Source: CAVYUC01 sp963783085
GTDB taxonomy: Bacteria > Bacteroidota > Bacteroidia > Bacteroidales > Prolixibacteraceae
Assembly: GCA_963783085.1 (NCBI GenBank)
Contig: CAWAMJ010000002.1
Span: 1-64,000, forward strand
DNA: 64,000 nucleotides
Direction of reading: 5' to 3'
Below are positions 1-9,265 of the stretch, piece by piece; within the stretch, counting starts at the first letter, position 1; each line of letters starts with the position of its first letter. The translations under genes were made by a program, and so were the position numbers. The notes under the pieces are model-generated. The model was not told the DNA's origin. It was given only the letters and a program-made list of their open reading frames with translations, and did not search any database.

Positions 1-2839
1 TCGCAGTACAAGGAGATTGCCGCTGGCTGTTACCCGCCCTAAAAACAAGGAAGACATTAAAAAGATAGTTGCATTTGCACGCGAAAACGGCACTTCGATT
101 ATTCCGCGCGGCGCCGGAACTTCACTGGCCGGGCAGGTTGTCGGCCCCGGGATTGTGGTGGATGTTTCGAAATACATGAATAAAATCCTGGAGCTGAATG
201 TAGAGGAAAAATATGTGATTGTGGAACCGGGAGTGGTGCTGGCAGAACTAAACCTTGCATTGGCCGGGCACGGCTTGCAGTTTGGCCCCGAAACATCCAC
301 AGCCAGCCGCTGTGTTATCGGCGGAATGCTGGGAAATAATTCCTGCGGCCTGCACTCGCTGGTTTACGGCAGTGTGCGTGAACACATTCTCGAAGCGGAC
401 ACCATTTTATCTGACGGGTCAGAAGCCACATTCAAATCGCTGTCAAAAGAAGAATTTCAGCAAAAATTGAATGGAAACCCCAACAAACTCGAGAAGGCCA
501 TTTACCACAATATTGATACAATCTTATCCGATCCGGAGAATCAAAAAGAGATTCGCGACAAATTTCCCGATCCAAAACTTACCCGGCGCAACATGGGTTA
601 TGCAATCGATTCGTTACTTCTTTCCGAACTTTATACGGAAGGCGGCGAGTCCTTCAATTTTTGTAAACTGCTGGCCGGTTCAGAGGGCACCCTTGCATTT
701 TCGCACCGCATAAAACTGAACCTGATTCCCCTTCCGCCAAAATATAAAGGATTGGTTTGCGCCCATTTTAAAACATTGGAGGAATCGTTGCTGGGAAACC
801 TGGTTGCCTTAAACCATAAACCATCAGCCATCGAGCTGATGGATGATATCATACTGCAGGCAGCCGGACAAAATATTGAACAGCGAAAAAACCTGTTCTT
901 TGTAAAAGGTAATCCCGGCGCCCTTCTGATGATAGAATTCTCTTTTAAAACCAATGAAGAACTTCAAAATAAAGCGGCTGAACTGGAAAAGGATTTCCGG
1001 GCTGCAGGATTAGGTTATCATTTTCCGCTGGTTACCGGCGCCGACAATATAAAACGTGTGTGGGCGCTGCGAACCGCCGGGTTAGGTTTGCTCGCCAACA
1101 TTCCCGGCGACAGGAAAGGTGTTCCCGGAATTGAAGACACGGCGGTGCATCCGGAAAACCTGCCGGACTATGTTGCCGATATAAAAAAGGTGCTGGCAAA
1201 ACTGGGTCTTTCCAGCGTGTACTACGCCCACATTGCAACCGGTGAAATTCATTTCCGCCCATTGATTAATTTTAAAGACCCGGCAGATGTAGAGCTTTTC
1301 GATCGCCTCATGACCGAAGTTGCTGCTCTTGTAAAAAAATACCGCGGCTCGATGAGCGGCGAACATGGCGACGGCCGGGCACGGGGCAAGTTTATTCCTT
1401 TTATGCTGGGCGAAAAAAACTACCAACTGGTACAGGAAGTTAAAAAAGCCTGGGATCCTGAAAATATTTTCAATCCCGGGAAAATTGTAAATACGCCGCC
1501 TATTACTGAAAACCTTCGCGTTATTCCCGGAAAACCAACACCCGATTACCAAACGGTTTTCGATTTTTCCATGTACAACGGCTATTTCCGCAGCATTGAA
1601 AAATGCAACGGCACCGGCGACTGCCGTAAAACGGAGATTGTAGGCGGCACCATGTGCCCTACTTATATGGCCACCCGCGACGAAGATAAATCCACCCGCG
1701 GGCGCGCCAACGTTTTGCGGGAATTTTTATATGAACCTAAAAGCGAAAATCCGTTTGGCCAGCAGGAAATTTACGATGTACTTGATTTGTGCATCTCCTG
1801 CAAGGCCTGCAAAAGTGAATGCCCCTCGAATGTGGATATGGCAAAAATGAAAGCCGAATTCATGCAGCATTATTACGATGTACATGGAATCCCGCTTCGA
1901 ACAAAACTAATTGCATATTTACCGCGCCTGAACAATGTGGCGGTGCAATTCCGGTCGCTTTCCAATTATTTGATGAATACGCCTGCGCTGAAAAAAGCCA
2001 TTGGATTTTCAACAAAACGAACGGTTCCTGAACTTTCGAAACTAACGCTAAACAAATGGACGGCCAATGGAATCCCCCTGCCCGCCTCGCAAATAAAAGG
2101 CAAAGTCTATCTTTTTAACGATGAGTTTACCAATTACAATGAAAGCGACATTGGAATAAAAGCAATCCTGCTGCTTACCCGGCTGGGCTATGAAGTGAAA
2201 ATTCCGGCGCATAAAGAAAGCGGCCGCACATTTTTATCGAAAGGATTGTTGCGCACTTCCAAAAAAATTGCCACCGAAAACGTAAACCTGTTAAAAAATA
2301 TAATTTCCGGGGAAACTCCGCTTATCGGAATCGAACCTTCGGCAATCCTGGCGTTTCGCGATGAATATCCTGAATTGGTTGACAACGATTTACAACCCGC
2401 GGCACGAAAACTGGCAGAACATTCTCTTCTGTTCGAAGAATTTATTTCAGCCGAAATCGACAAAGGAAATATCTCCGCAGCGGATTTTACTAATGAAGAA
2501 AAGCAAATTTTACTGCACGGTCATTGCCAGCAAAAAGCGATCGCTTCTACAGCGCCAACAAAAAAAATGCTTTCACTTCCTGCAAACTACAATGTCGACG
2601 AAATTCCTTCCGGTTGTTGTGGCATGGCCGGTTCGTTCGGGTACGAAAAGGAACATTATGATTTATCCATGAAAATCGGAGAAATGATATTGTTCCCTGC
2701 TGTTCGCGCAGCGGCAGAAACCATCGTTATAACAGCGCCCGGAACTTCCTGCCGCCACCAGATAAAAGACGGCACCGGGAAACCGGCAAAACACCCTGTT
2801 GAAGTTTTATATGACGCGCTGAAATCAAGAAAATTATGA
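1..2839 (+). CDS. FAD-binding and Fe-S-binding 2-hydroxyacid dehydrogenase (YdiJ/Dld type), 5' end cut by window
   Basis: Predicted flavoprotein that oxidises a 2-hydroxyacid (D-lactate, glycolate or D-2-hydroxyglutarate type) and passes electrons through Fe-S centres. From position 20 the protein shows, in order: the FAD_binding_4 half (PRGAGTSLAGQ near residue 35, NNSCGLHS near 107), the FAD-oxidase C-terminal half to about residue 500 (MSGEHGDGRA), two ferredoxin-type cysteine groups (CNGTGDC near 528 and CISCKACKSECP near 590), and a C-terminal CCG domain (GCCGMAGSFG near 866). This is the single-chain YdiJ-like fusion of GlcD-like and GlcF-like parts, usually about 1000 residues. The only in-frame start in the window is an unconvincing TTG at 17. 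Bases 1-18 read S-Q-Y-K-E-I in another frame, matching the segment that normally precedes PLAVTRP, so a one-base insertion near 19 is likely. The true start lies upstream. The exact substrate is not determinable. Confidence 0.85.
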   Translation, partial: RSTRRLPLAVTRPKNKEDIKKIVAFARENGTSIIPRGAGTSLAGQVVGPGIVVDVSKYMNKILELNVEEKYVIVEPGVVLAELNLALAGHGLQFGPETSTASRCVIGGMLGNNSCGLHSLVYGSVREHILEADTILSDGSEATFKSLSKEEFQQKLNGNPNKLEKAIYHNIDTILSDPENQKEIRDKFPDPKLTRRNMGYAIDSLLLSELYTEGGESFNFCKLLAGSEGTLAFSHRIKLNLIPLPPKYKGLVCAHFKTLEESLLGNLVALNHKPSAIELMDDIILQAAGQNIEQRKNLFFVKGNPGALLMIEFSFKTNEELQNKAAELEKDFRAAGLGYHFPLVTGADNIKRVWALRTAGLGLLANIPGDRKGVPGIEDTAVHPENLPDYVADIKKVLAKLGLSSVYYAHIATGEIHFRPLINFKDPADVELFDRLMTEVAALVKKYRGSMSGEHGDGRARGKFIPFMLGEKNYQLVQEVKKAWDPENIFNPGKIVNTPPITENLRVIPGKPTPDYQTVFDFSMYNGYFRSIEKCNGTGDCRKTEIVGGTMCPTYMATRDEDKSTRGRANVLREFLYEPKSENPFGQQEIYDVLDLCISCKACKSECPSNVDMAKMKAEFMQHYYDVHGIPLRTKLIAYLPRLNNVAVQFRSLSNYLMNTPALKKAIGFSTKRTVPELSKLTLNKWTANGIPLPASQIKGKVYLFNDEFTNYNESDIGIKAILLLTRLGYEVKIPAHKESGRTFLSKGLLRTSKKIATENVNLLKNIISGETPLIGIEPSAILAFRDEYPELVDNDLQPAARKLAEHSLLFEEFISAEIDKGNISAADFTNEEKQILLHGHCQQKAIASTAPTKKMLSLPANYNVDEIPSGCCGMAGSFGYEKEHYDLSMKIGEMILFPAVRAAAETIVITAPGTSCRHQIKDGTGKPAKHPVEVLYDALKSRKL

Positions 2840-2900
2840 ATTTAAGATATTGGTTTCAAACATCCGCGCGATTATTCTGTTATTCAACCTAAAATTTAAG

Positions 2901-3494
2901 ATGAACAGTTTCTGGAACCAGCGTTTTGAGGTTGAGGAATATGTGTATGGAACAGAACCTAACCGGTTTTTTAAGGAGCAACTGGATAAACTTTCTCCCG
3001 GAAAACTACTGTTACCGGGTGAAGGCGAAGGCAGAAATGCAGTTTATGCAGCAAAAACCGGCTGGCATGTAACGGCATTTGATTCCAGCACGGCAGGAAA
3101 AAGCAAAGCTGAAAATCTGGCGAAAAACAATGGTGTAAATATTCACTATCAAATTGCAGATTATGAAAGTGCGGAATACGGTCCAAATGAATTCGATGTA
3201 ACCGGGCTGATTTTCGCACACATGCATCCGGAAAAACGACGGGAAATCCATCGAAAACTGACGGCTTTTTTAAAACCCGGCGGCATGCTCATTCTCGAAG
3301 GTTTTTCAAAAAAACAGATCCACAACAATTCCGGTGGTCCGAAAAATGTTGAAATGTTGTTTTCGAAAGAGGAATTACAAAACGACTTCGTCCATTTCTC
3401 GAAACTGGAAATTACCGAAAATGAAATCGTGCTCGATGAAGGAACGTTTCATCAGGGAACGGCTTCGGTAATCCGGGTTGTGGGAATCCGGTAA
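2901..3494 (+). CDS. class I SAM-dependent methyltransferase
   Basis: Small methyltransferase of 197 residues. The N-terminus (FWNQRF, then YVYGTEPNRFF) and the glycine-rich SAM loop (LLPGEGEGRNAVYAA) resemble the TehB/thiopurine-methyltransferase-like group common in Bacteroidota. A later acidic stretch (ADYES) and LKPGGMLILEGF fit motifs II-III of the Rossmann methyltransferase fold. The open frame extends upstream to 2850, but the ATG at 2901 begins at the usual point just before the FWNQRF motif and is preferred. It lies 61 bases after the dehydrogenase and 33 bases before the DUF5916 gene, all on the same strand, so co-transcription is likely. The methyl acceptor is unknown. Confidence 0.8.
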   Translation: MNSFWNQRFEVEEYVYGTEPNRFFKEQLDKLSPGKLLLPGEGEGRNAVYAAKTGWHVTAFDSSTAGKSKAENLAKNNGVNIHYQIADYESAEYGPNEFDVTGLIFAHMHPEKRREIHRKLTAFLKPGGMLILEGFSKKQIHNNSGGPKNVEMLFSKEELQNDFVHFSKLEITENEIVLDEGTFHQGTASVIRVVGIR

Positions 3495-3527
3495 TCAATT
3501 TTTATTATTTTTATCGTCTTTAAAAAA

Positions 3528-5690
3528 ATGCCAAATCCATTGAAAAGAATACTGTTTCTAATAGCCGCAACAACATTTTTTCTGCAACCTACATTTTCCC
3601 AGGAAGTTATAAAAGCTGTTAAAGTCGATACGCCACCCAAAATCGATGGTTTTGTTCAGGAACAGGTTTGGCAAAAAGCATTTTTGGTCGATAAATTTTA
3701 CCAGCGCGAACCCAATGAAGGTGCGCCGGTTTCCGAAAAAACGCAATTTTTAATTTGTTACGATGCCAACTTCATCTATTTTGGATTTCGGTGCTGGGAC
3801 GATCCCAAAGACATTACAGCCAAAGAGATGGCACGCGACGTGAGTTTAGGGAACGACGACCGGATTCAGGTCATTTTAGACACTTATCTCGATGGCCGGA
3901 ACGGTTACTGGTTTCAAATCGGCCCGCGCGGTTCCATCGGCGACGCATTGGTGAGTGAAAACGGCGCTGTTTTTAACAAACAATGGGATGGTTTATGGAG
4001 CGGCAAAGCACATATCACCGACTGGGGCTGGGAAGCCGAAATAGCGATTCCTTTTAAAACACTCGGGTTCGATAAACAAAGCGATAAGTGGGGCATAAAA
4101 TTCATCCGGCACATTGTAAAGAACCTCGAATCGGCATACTGGCCCGAAGCAAATCTTAATACTCACAAGTTTCAGGTTTCTGATGAGGGAATCCTGGAAG
4201 GAATCGAAAACATCACGCAGGGGATCGGGCTTGACATTTCGCCATACCTGATTACCGGTTTAGACACCAAAAGCGGGGAAAAAAACGATCCGAAACTAAC
4301 CGGTGGCGTCGATCTGTTTTACCAGATTACACCCAGCTTGAAATCGTCGCTTACCATTAACACTGATTTTGCCGAAACAGAAGTGGACGATCGTCAAATA
4401 AACCTCACCCGTTTCAACCTGCATTTTCCGGAAAAACGCGATTTTTTTCTCGATGGGGCCAATTATTTTCAATTTGGCATTGCCGGCGACGATGCCAGTC
4501 CGGTTGCCAACAGACTGATTCCGTTTTTTTCGCGCAGAATGGGACTGGATGAAACAGGCAAACCAATTCCAATAAATGTGGGTGTTAAATTAACGGGGCA
4601 GTTGAGTAACTGGAACATTGGGGTACTGCATATCAATGATAACCGTGAGATCGGGTTCAACGACTATTCGGTGGCGCGGATTTCCAGAAACATCTGGAAA
4701 CAATCGTCGGTTGGAATGATTGCCACCCGCGGAAACTCCCTGGGATTGAACCAAAACTTTTTGGCCGGCGCAGATGTAAAATTATCAACATCCACTTTCA
4801 GTGGAAATAAGAATGTTTCGTTGATCTTGTTTGGCTTGAAATCGGGTACCGAACATGGGAAAAAAGAAGACGAAGCGGCCTGGGGAGGTGAATTTATTTA
4901 TCCGAACGACCTGATAAACTTCCGCCTTGGCCATCATCAGATTGGCGAAAATTTTGTAGCCGGAATGGGCTTTGTGCCCCGGATAAACATTCGTGAAACC
5001 TACGGCGAACTAACATTCGGGCCGAGACCTGACATACCGGGAATTTTACAGGTTCTTACCGGGGGAAGTTTCGACCACATCGAAAACCGGGAAACCGGAG
5101 ATTTGGAAACCCGCACCATTGAAATTAAACCTGTGGGATTGCGTTTCATGTCAGGAGAAGAGCTTCATTATTCAATCGCCAACCAGTACGAAATGTTATC
5201 GAAAAATTTCAATATTTTCGATGATTTTGTTATTCCGGCAGGAGATTACAACTGGTGGCGCCACAAATTTAAGCTGCAAACCAAAGGCGCCAGAAATTTA
5301 TGGGGCGAAGCCGAATACGGGTTTGGTAATTTCTTCAACGGAAGGCGCAATGATGTTGTTGTGAAAGCCAATTGGAAAGTAGCCGTACCTTTTTTCCTGG
5401 GCGGAAATTTTATTCGAAACCACGTTTTTTTACCCGAAGGTGATTTCACTGCCAACATCTATCAGGCGAACGCCAATATCCTGTTTAGCCCGAATATAAC
5501 CCTGTATAACTTTGTTCAGTACGACAACGCCAGCAAAAGTGCAGGATGGCAGTCGCGTTTTCAGTGGATACTCAAACCGGGAAACGAAATTATTCTGGCG
5601 TGGACATCGGCCTTCATCAAACCTGAAGAACGGTATTTCCTGGGCGAAAGCAGTTTACGTCTCAAACTGAAATACAACATCCGGTTTTAA
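3528..5690 (+). CDS. DUF5916 protein: CBM9-like domain plus outer-membrane beta-barrel
   Basis: Secreted 720-residue protein with a clear signal peptide (KRILFLIAATTFFLQPTFSQ). Residues about 30-220 look like the carbohydrate-binding-9-like sandwich (PPKIDGFVQEQVWQKA; YDANFIYFGFRCWDD). The rest is rich in alternating aromatic strands and ends in a phenylalanine (KLKYNIRF), as expected for an outer-membrane beta-barrel. That architecture is the DUF5916 family, frequent in Bacteroidota and unassigned in function. It is the last gene before a 330-base gap and rho. I infer an outer-membrane location; ligand binding is only suggested by the CBM9-like fold. Confidence 0.8.
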   Translation: MPNPLKRILFLIAATTFFLQPTFSQEVIKAVKVDTPPKIDGFVQEQVWQKAFLVDKFYQREPNEGAPVSEKTQFLICYDANFIYFGFRCWDDPKDITAKEMARDVSLGNDDRIQVILDTYLDGRNGYWFQIGPRGSIGDALVSENGAVFNKQWDGLWSGKAHITDWGWEAEIAIPFKTLGFDKQSDKWGIKFIRHIVKNLESAYWPEANLNTHKFQVSDEGILEGIENITQGIGLDISPYLITGLDTKSGEKNDPKLTGGVDLFYQITPSLKSSLTINTDFAETEVDDRQINLTRFNLHFPEKRDFFLDGANYFQFGIAGDDASPVANRLIPFFSRRMGLDETGKPIPINVGVKLTGQLSNWNIGVLHINDNREIGFNDYSVARISRNIWKQSSVGMIATRGNSLGLNQNFLAGADVKLSTSTFSGNKNVSLILFGLKSGTEHGKKEDEAAWGGEFIYPNDLINFRLGHHQIGENFVAGMGFVPRINIRETYGELTFGPRPDIPGILQVLTGGSFDHIENRETGDLETRTIEIKPVGLRFMSGEELHYSIANQYEMLSKNFNIFDDFVIPAGDYNWWRHKFKLQTKGARNLWGEAEYGFGNFFNGRRNDVVVKANWKVAVPFFLGGNFIRNHVFLPEGDFTANIYQANANILFSPNITLYNFVQYDNASKSAGWQSRFQWILKPGNEIILAWTSAFIKPEERYFLGESSLRLKLKYNIRF

Positions 5691-6020
5691 CAAATGATAC
5701 CCAACACATAATTTTCGAAAAATAAAAACAAACCTTTTTATTTTGTTAGCGTAAAAAAAAAGGATTGACATAACAAACTAAGGCACAATACTTCAGACAA
5801 TAAAAAAATTTGACATAGCAATTTTTTACTGGGAAAGTTAATTTAGGGAAAAGAAAAGGAACATTTAATTAAAAAAAGATTTCATTTTTTGGTTTGTACT
5901 AAGTTATTACTTATACTTGCAATCGAAATTTTCAAAAATTTCTCGACTCCACGTTATTTGTTCCAAAATAATTTATCAAAAACAAATTATATCAAGGAAA
6001 GAGATTATTAATTTATAACA
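5691..6020. other. 330-base AT-rich gap upstream of rho
   Basis: No open frame of note. The segment is very AT-rich, with several A-runs (for example around 5751-5760). It carries the putative rho promoter at 5888-5919. No strong terminator is visible for the DUF5916 gene that ends at 5690. Confidence 0.6.
5888..5919 (+). promoter_or_regulatory. candidate Bacteroidota-type promoter for rho
   Basis: TTTG at 5888-5891, a 20-base spacer, then TATACTTG at 5912-5919. The latter is a 7/8 match to the Bacteroidota -7 element TAnnTTTG. The start codon lies about 100 bases downstream, leaving a leader that could carry Rho autoregulation (inference). Confidence 0.5.
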
Positions 6021-7847
6021 ATGTACGATATTTTAGAATTGAATAAAAAGCTCGTCCCGGAGCTACGCGAGATAGCCAAAGAGCTAAAAATCAAGCGTGT
6101 AGAATCATACAAAAAACAGGATCTTATTTACAAGATTTTAGACACCCAGGCCATTCAGGAAGCGGAGAACAAAGCAAAGAAATCTGCTGCACGGGAACAA
6201 CCAAAAGAAGAAAAACCTGCAAAAAATTTTCTTCGGAAAAAAACCGATAACAAAGAACAGGAAGATGCAGATCCCGGAGAGCGCCTGCATAAAGGAAGAC
6301 GACCGCGCAGGGAAAGGGTTGAACCGATAATAAAACGCGAAAAAGTTCAGGTTTCCAAAAAAGAAAACAAAGAAAACGTTCAGTCCAGGCAAGACCAAAT
6401 TAAAGCCATAATCAAAGGTTTTAATACTGAAAAAGGAAAAAAGAACGAGGAAACAGCAGCAACGGAACCCACACGCGAACCGGAAAATAATCCCGCAGAA
6501 AAACCTGAATTTAAAGCTGCAGCCCCCGAAACAAAACCGGTGGAACGAGCTGAAGAAAAACCGGTGCAACGAATTGAAGAAAAGCAGAAGGCAATTCCAA
6601 ATCCCACCAATGAAGCTTCATCCAAAGAGCCAAAAGCAGAGGAGAAAAGCCGGGAGCTGAAAAAAGAACCAAAATCTTTTCAAAAAAAATCCGGCGGTAA
6701 CAATAAAAACAACAAACAATTTGAATTTGAAGGAATTGTTATAAATACCGGTGTTCTGGAAATTTTGCAGGACGGCTACGGATTTTTGCGTTCATCGGAT
6801 TTTAATTACCTGAATTCACCGGATGATATTTACGTATCGCAGTCGCAGATTAAACTTTTCGGGTTAAAAACCGGCGATACAATAAGTGGTACAATCCGGC
6901 CGCCGAAAGAAGGAGAAAAATATTTTCCGCTGATAAAAGTGCTGGAAATTAACGGCAGAAGCCCGGAATACATTCGCGACAGGGTTCCTTTCGACCACCT
7001 GACCCCACTGTTTCCGAACGAAAAATTTGAACTGACCGGCAACGGGCACGACAATATATCAACTCGTGTAGTAGATATGTTTGCACCCATTGGGAAAGGA
7101 CAAAGGGGTTTGATTGTTGCCCAGCCGAAAACGGGTAAAACAGTTTTACTGAAAGAAATTGCAAACGCCATCGCAGCCAACCATCCCGAAGTTTACATGA
7201 TTGTCCTTCTGGTTGACGAACGCCCTGAAGAAGTTACAGACATGGCGCGCAGCGTAAATGCCGAAGTTATTGCGTCTACATTCGATGAACCGGCTGAAAA
7301 ACATGTGAAAGTAGCGAACATTGTGCTGGAAAAAGCGAAACGTCTGGTGGAATGCGGACACGATGTGGTTATTCTGCTCGACTCAATTACGCGCCTTGCA
7401 CGTGCCTACAATACTGTACAACCGGCGTCAGGGAAAGTATTATCGGGTGGTGTTGATGCCAATGCGCTGCATAAACCAAAACGGTTTTTCGGCGCCGCCA
7501 GGAACATTGAAGAAGGAGGTTCGCTGACCATTCTTTCAACAGCACTTACCGAAACAGGCTCGAAAATGGACGACGTTATTTTCGAAGAATTTAAAGGTAC
7601 CGGCAATATGGAATTACAGCTCGACCGCAAGCTTTCCAACAAACGGATTTTCCCGGCAGTGGACATACCTGCATCAAGCACACGTCGCGAAGATTTACTG
7701 ATATCAAAGGAAGTTCTTAACAAACTGTGGGTATTAAGAAATTATTTAGGCGATATGAACTCGCTGGAAGCAATGGAATTCATGAAAACACGATTAATGC
7801 GTTCGAATTCCGTTGCTGAATTTCTGGCGTCAATGAACGACGGATAA
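6021..7847 (+). CDS. rho: transcription termination factor Rho
   Basis: Hexameric RNA-dependent ATPase helicase that ends transcripts. Residues 1-45 are the Rho N-terminal helical domain (LNKKLVPELREIAKELKI). About 45-232 is a low-complexity insert packed with Lys, Glu, Pro and Asn. About 233-305 is the cold-shock-like primary RNA-binding domain (GVLEILQDGYGFLRS). The ATPase core has Walker A (QPKTGKT, near 370) and Walker B (VVILLDSITRLARAYN, near 447), and the C-terminus is conserved (RTRL-like ending with AEFLASMNDG). At 608 residues it is far longer than E. coli Rho (419) because of the insert, which is typical of Bacteroidota. The gene appears monocistronic, with its own promoter candidate and a strong terminator. 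Confidence 0.97.
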   Translation: MYDILELNKKLVPELREIAKELKIKRVESYKKQDLIYKILDTQAIQEAENKAKKSAAREQPKEEKPAKNFLRKKTDNKEQEDADPGERLHKGRRPRRERVEPIIKREKVQVSKKENKENVQSRQDQIKAIIKGFNTEKGKKNEETAATEPTREPENNPAEKPEFKAAAPETKPVERAEEKPVQRIEEKQKAIPNPTNEASSKEPKAEEKSRELKKEPKSFQKKSGGNNKNNKQFEFEGIVINTGVLEILQDGYGFLRSSDFNYLNSPDDIYVSQSQIKLFGLKTGDTISGTIRPPKEGEKYFPLIKVLEINGRSPEYIRDRVPFDHLTPLFPNEKFELTGNGHDNISTRVVDMFAPIGKGQRGLIVAQPKTGKTVLLKEIANAIAANHPEVYMIVLLVDERPEEVTDMARSVNAEVIASTFDEPAEKHVKVANIVLEKAKRLVECGHDVVILLDSITRLARAYNTVQPASGKVLSGGVDANALHKPKRFFGAARNIEEGGSLTILSTALTETGSKMDDVIFEEFKGTGNMELQLDRKLSNKRIFPAVDIPASSTRREDLLISKEVLNKLWVLRNYLGDMNSLEAMEFMKTRLMRSNSVAEFLASMNDG

Positions 7848-7872
7848 AACTTATTAGCAAGTTATTACTCTG

Positions 7873-7905
7873 AAAAAAGCAGGTTGAAAACAACCTGCTT
7901 TTTTT
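7873..7905 (+). terminator. intrinsic terminator after rho
   Basis: The stem AAGCAGGTTG / CAACCTGCTT with loop AAAA extends through flanking A and T runs and ends in a T-tract. It begins about 25 bases after the rho stop codon. Confidence 0.9.
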
Positions 7906-8012
7906 AGTTTTGAGGCACCTGCCTTTCAAAAATCATTTATTTTTAACAATTATAAATTACATAATTTTGAAATAATTGACATCTGCACATTACAATTCGG
8001 TGTAAAAACTGT

Positions 8013-8020
8013 TATTTTTG
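8013..8020 (+). promoter_or_regulatory. candidate -7 element for the ATPase gene
   Basis: TATTTTTG matches TAnnTTTG exactly and lies 16 bases before the TTG start at 8037. No clear TTTG is present at the -33 position, so this is a partial match. Confidence 0.4.
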
Positions 8021-8036
8021 CGCTAAAATTTATACG

Positions 8037-9212
8037 TTGGATTATTTTCAAAATACACATAAAACCCTGCTGGAAAGTACCCATTTAACATTGAACAGGG
8101 AACTGACAGACAGCATTGACTGGTCGGAGCAGATGATTTGCATCAAAGGATTCCGGGGTGTCGGGAAAACAACTTTTCTTCTGGATTACATCAGGAAAAA
8201 TTATCCCGACGATAATTCCGTCTTGTATGTCAACCTCAACAATTTTTATTTTACCAAGCGCACCATCGTTTCGTTTGCCGATGAATTTGTAAAGCGGGGC
8301 GGTAAAATTCTACTGTTGGATCAAATACAGAAATACCCGAACTGGTCAAAAGAACTACGGCAGTGTTACAACAAGTTTCCCGGATTAAAAATCATTTTCA
8401 CATCGTCGCCGGTGTTGAGAATTGAAGAACAAAACCCTGATTTGAACGGGATTGCAAAAGTGGAACATCTGGAAGGTCTTTCGTTCAGGGAATATTTAAA
8501 TTACACTGCCAACAGCAGTTTCCGTTACTATACCCTGGAGGAAATATTAAAAGACCACGTAAAAATTGCCAGTCAGATTGTTGCCCAGGTAAGGCCGCTG
8601 GCTTATTTCAGCGATTATTTAAAATTTGGATATTTTCCCTATTTTATCAGCGACCCTAATTTCTACACCAACAGTTTATTAAAGCACGTTAACCTGGCGC
8701 TCGAAATTGACGTTCCGTACATCAACCAGATCGAATTAAAGTACCTTTCGAAGTTGCGCAAATTATTGCATATCATTGCTTCGGAAACACCTTTTACACC
8801 GAATGTGAGCAAACTGGCAACGGCAGTGGAAACTTCAAGGGCTACCGTTATGAATTACCTGCGCTACCTCAAAAACGCGCGTTTAATACAGCTTTTATAT
8901 TCGAATGGCGGAGAAGATGAAATGAAAAAACCCGATAAAGTTTACATGCATAATACGAATTTGTTGTACGCCATAGCTCCGAACAACACAGATAACCTAA
9001 ATTTACGCCATACTTTTTTTTGCAATCAGGTTGGATATAACATGTTGGTAAACAGCTCGGCCAAGGGCGATTTTTTCGTAAATAACCAGTACCATTTTAC
9101 AGTAGGCGGGCAAAAAACCGAATCAGACAAAAATTGTTTTGCAGCAGCAGATATGATCGAAATCGGAAGTAAAAATAAGATTCCGTTGTGGCTGTTCGGT
9201 TTTCTATATTAG
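8037..9212 (+). CDS. AAA ATPase of the AAA_14/DUF4143-like group
   Basis: 391-residue ATPase. It has a P-loop (GFRGVGKTTFL, residues about 39-49) and a Walker-B-like strand (GGKILLLDQIQKYPNW), in which the common LDEI is LDQI, so the usual catalytic glutamate is replaced by glutamine. A sensor-1-like strand (LKIIFTSSP) and a C-terminal winged-helix and nuclease-like half (SRATVMNYLRYLKNARLIQLLY) follow. The pattern is the family of stand-alone ATPases with a C-terminal DUF4143-like region, whose cellular role is unknown. Translation appears to begin at TTG; no nearby ATG fits the domain start. It sits between rho and nifJ and is preceded by its own -7 element. Confidence 0.75.
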   Translation: MDYFQNTHKTLLESTHLTLNRELTDSIDWSEQMICIKGFRGVGKTTFLLDYIRKNYPDDNSVLYVNLNNFYFTKRTIVSFADEFVKRGGKILLLDQIQKYPNWSKELRQCYNKFPGLKIIFTSSPVLRIEEQNPDLNGIAKVEHLEGLSFREYLNYTANSSFRYYTLEEILKDHVKIASQIVAQVRPLAYFSDYLKFGYFPYFISDPNFYTNSLLKHVNLALEIDVPYINQIELKYLSKLRKLLHIIASETPFTPNVSKLATAVETSRATVMNYLRYLKNARLIQLLYSNGGEDEMKKPDKVYMHNTNLLYAIAPNNTDNLNLRHTFFCNQVGYNMLVNSSAKGDFFVNNQYHFTVGGQKTESDKNCFAAADMIEIGSKNKIPLWLFGFLY

Positions 9213-9265
9213 TAATAAAATAAGTTTTATTGAATTATAATTTTCAGAATAAAAGGGATAAAAAA

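Noticed and set aside
1082..1552. 156-residue minus-strand frame
   Set aside because: Shadow of the FAD/Fe-S dehydrogenase gene.
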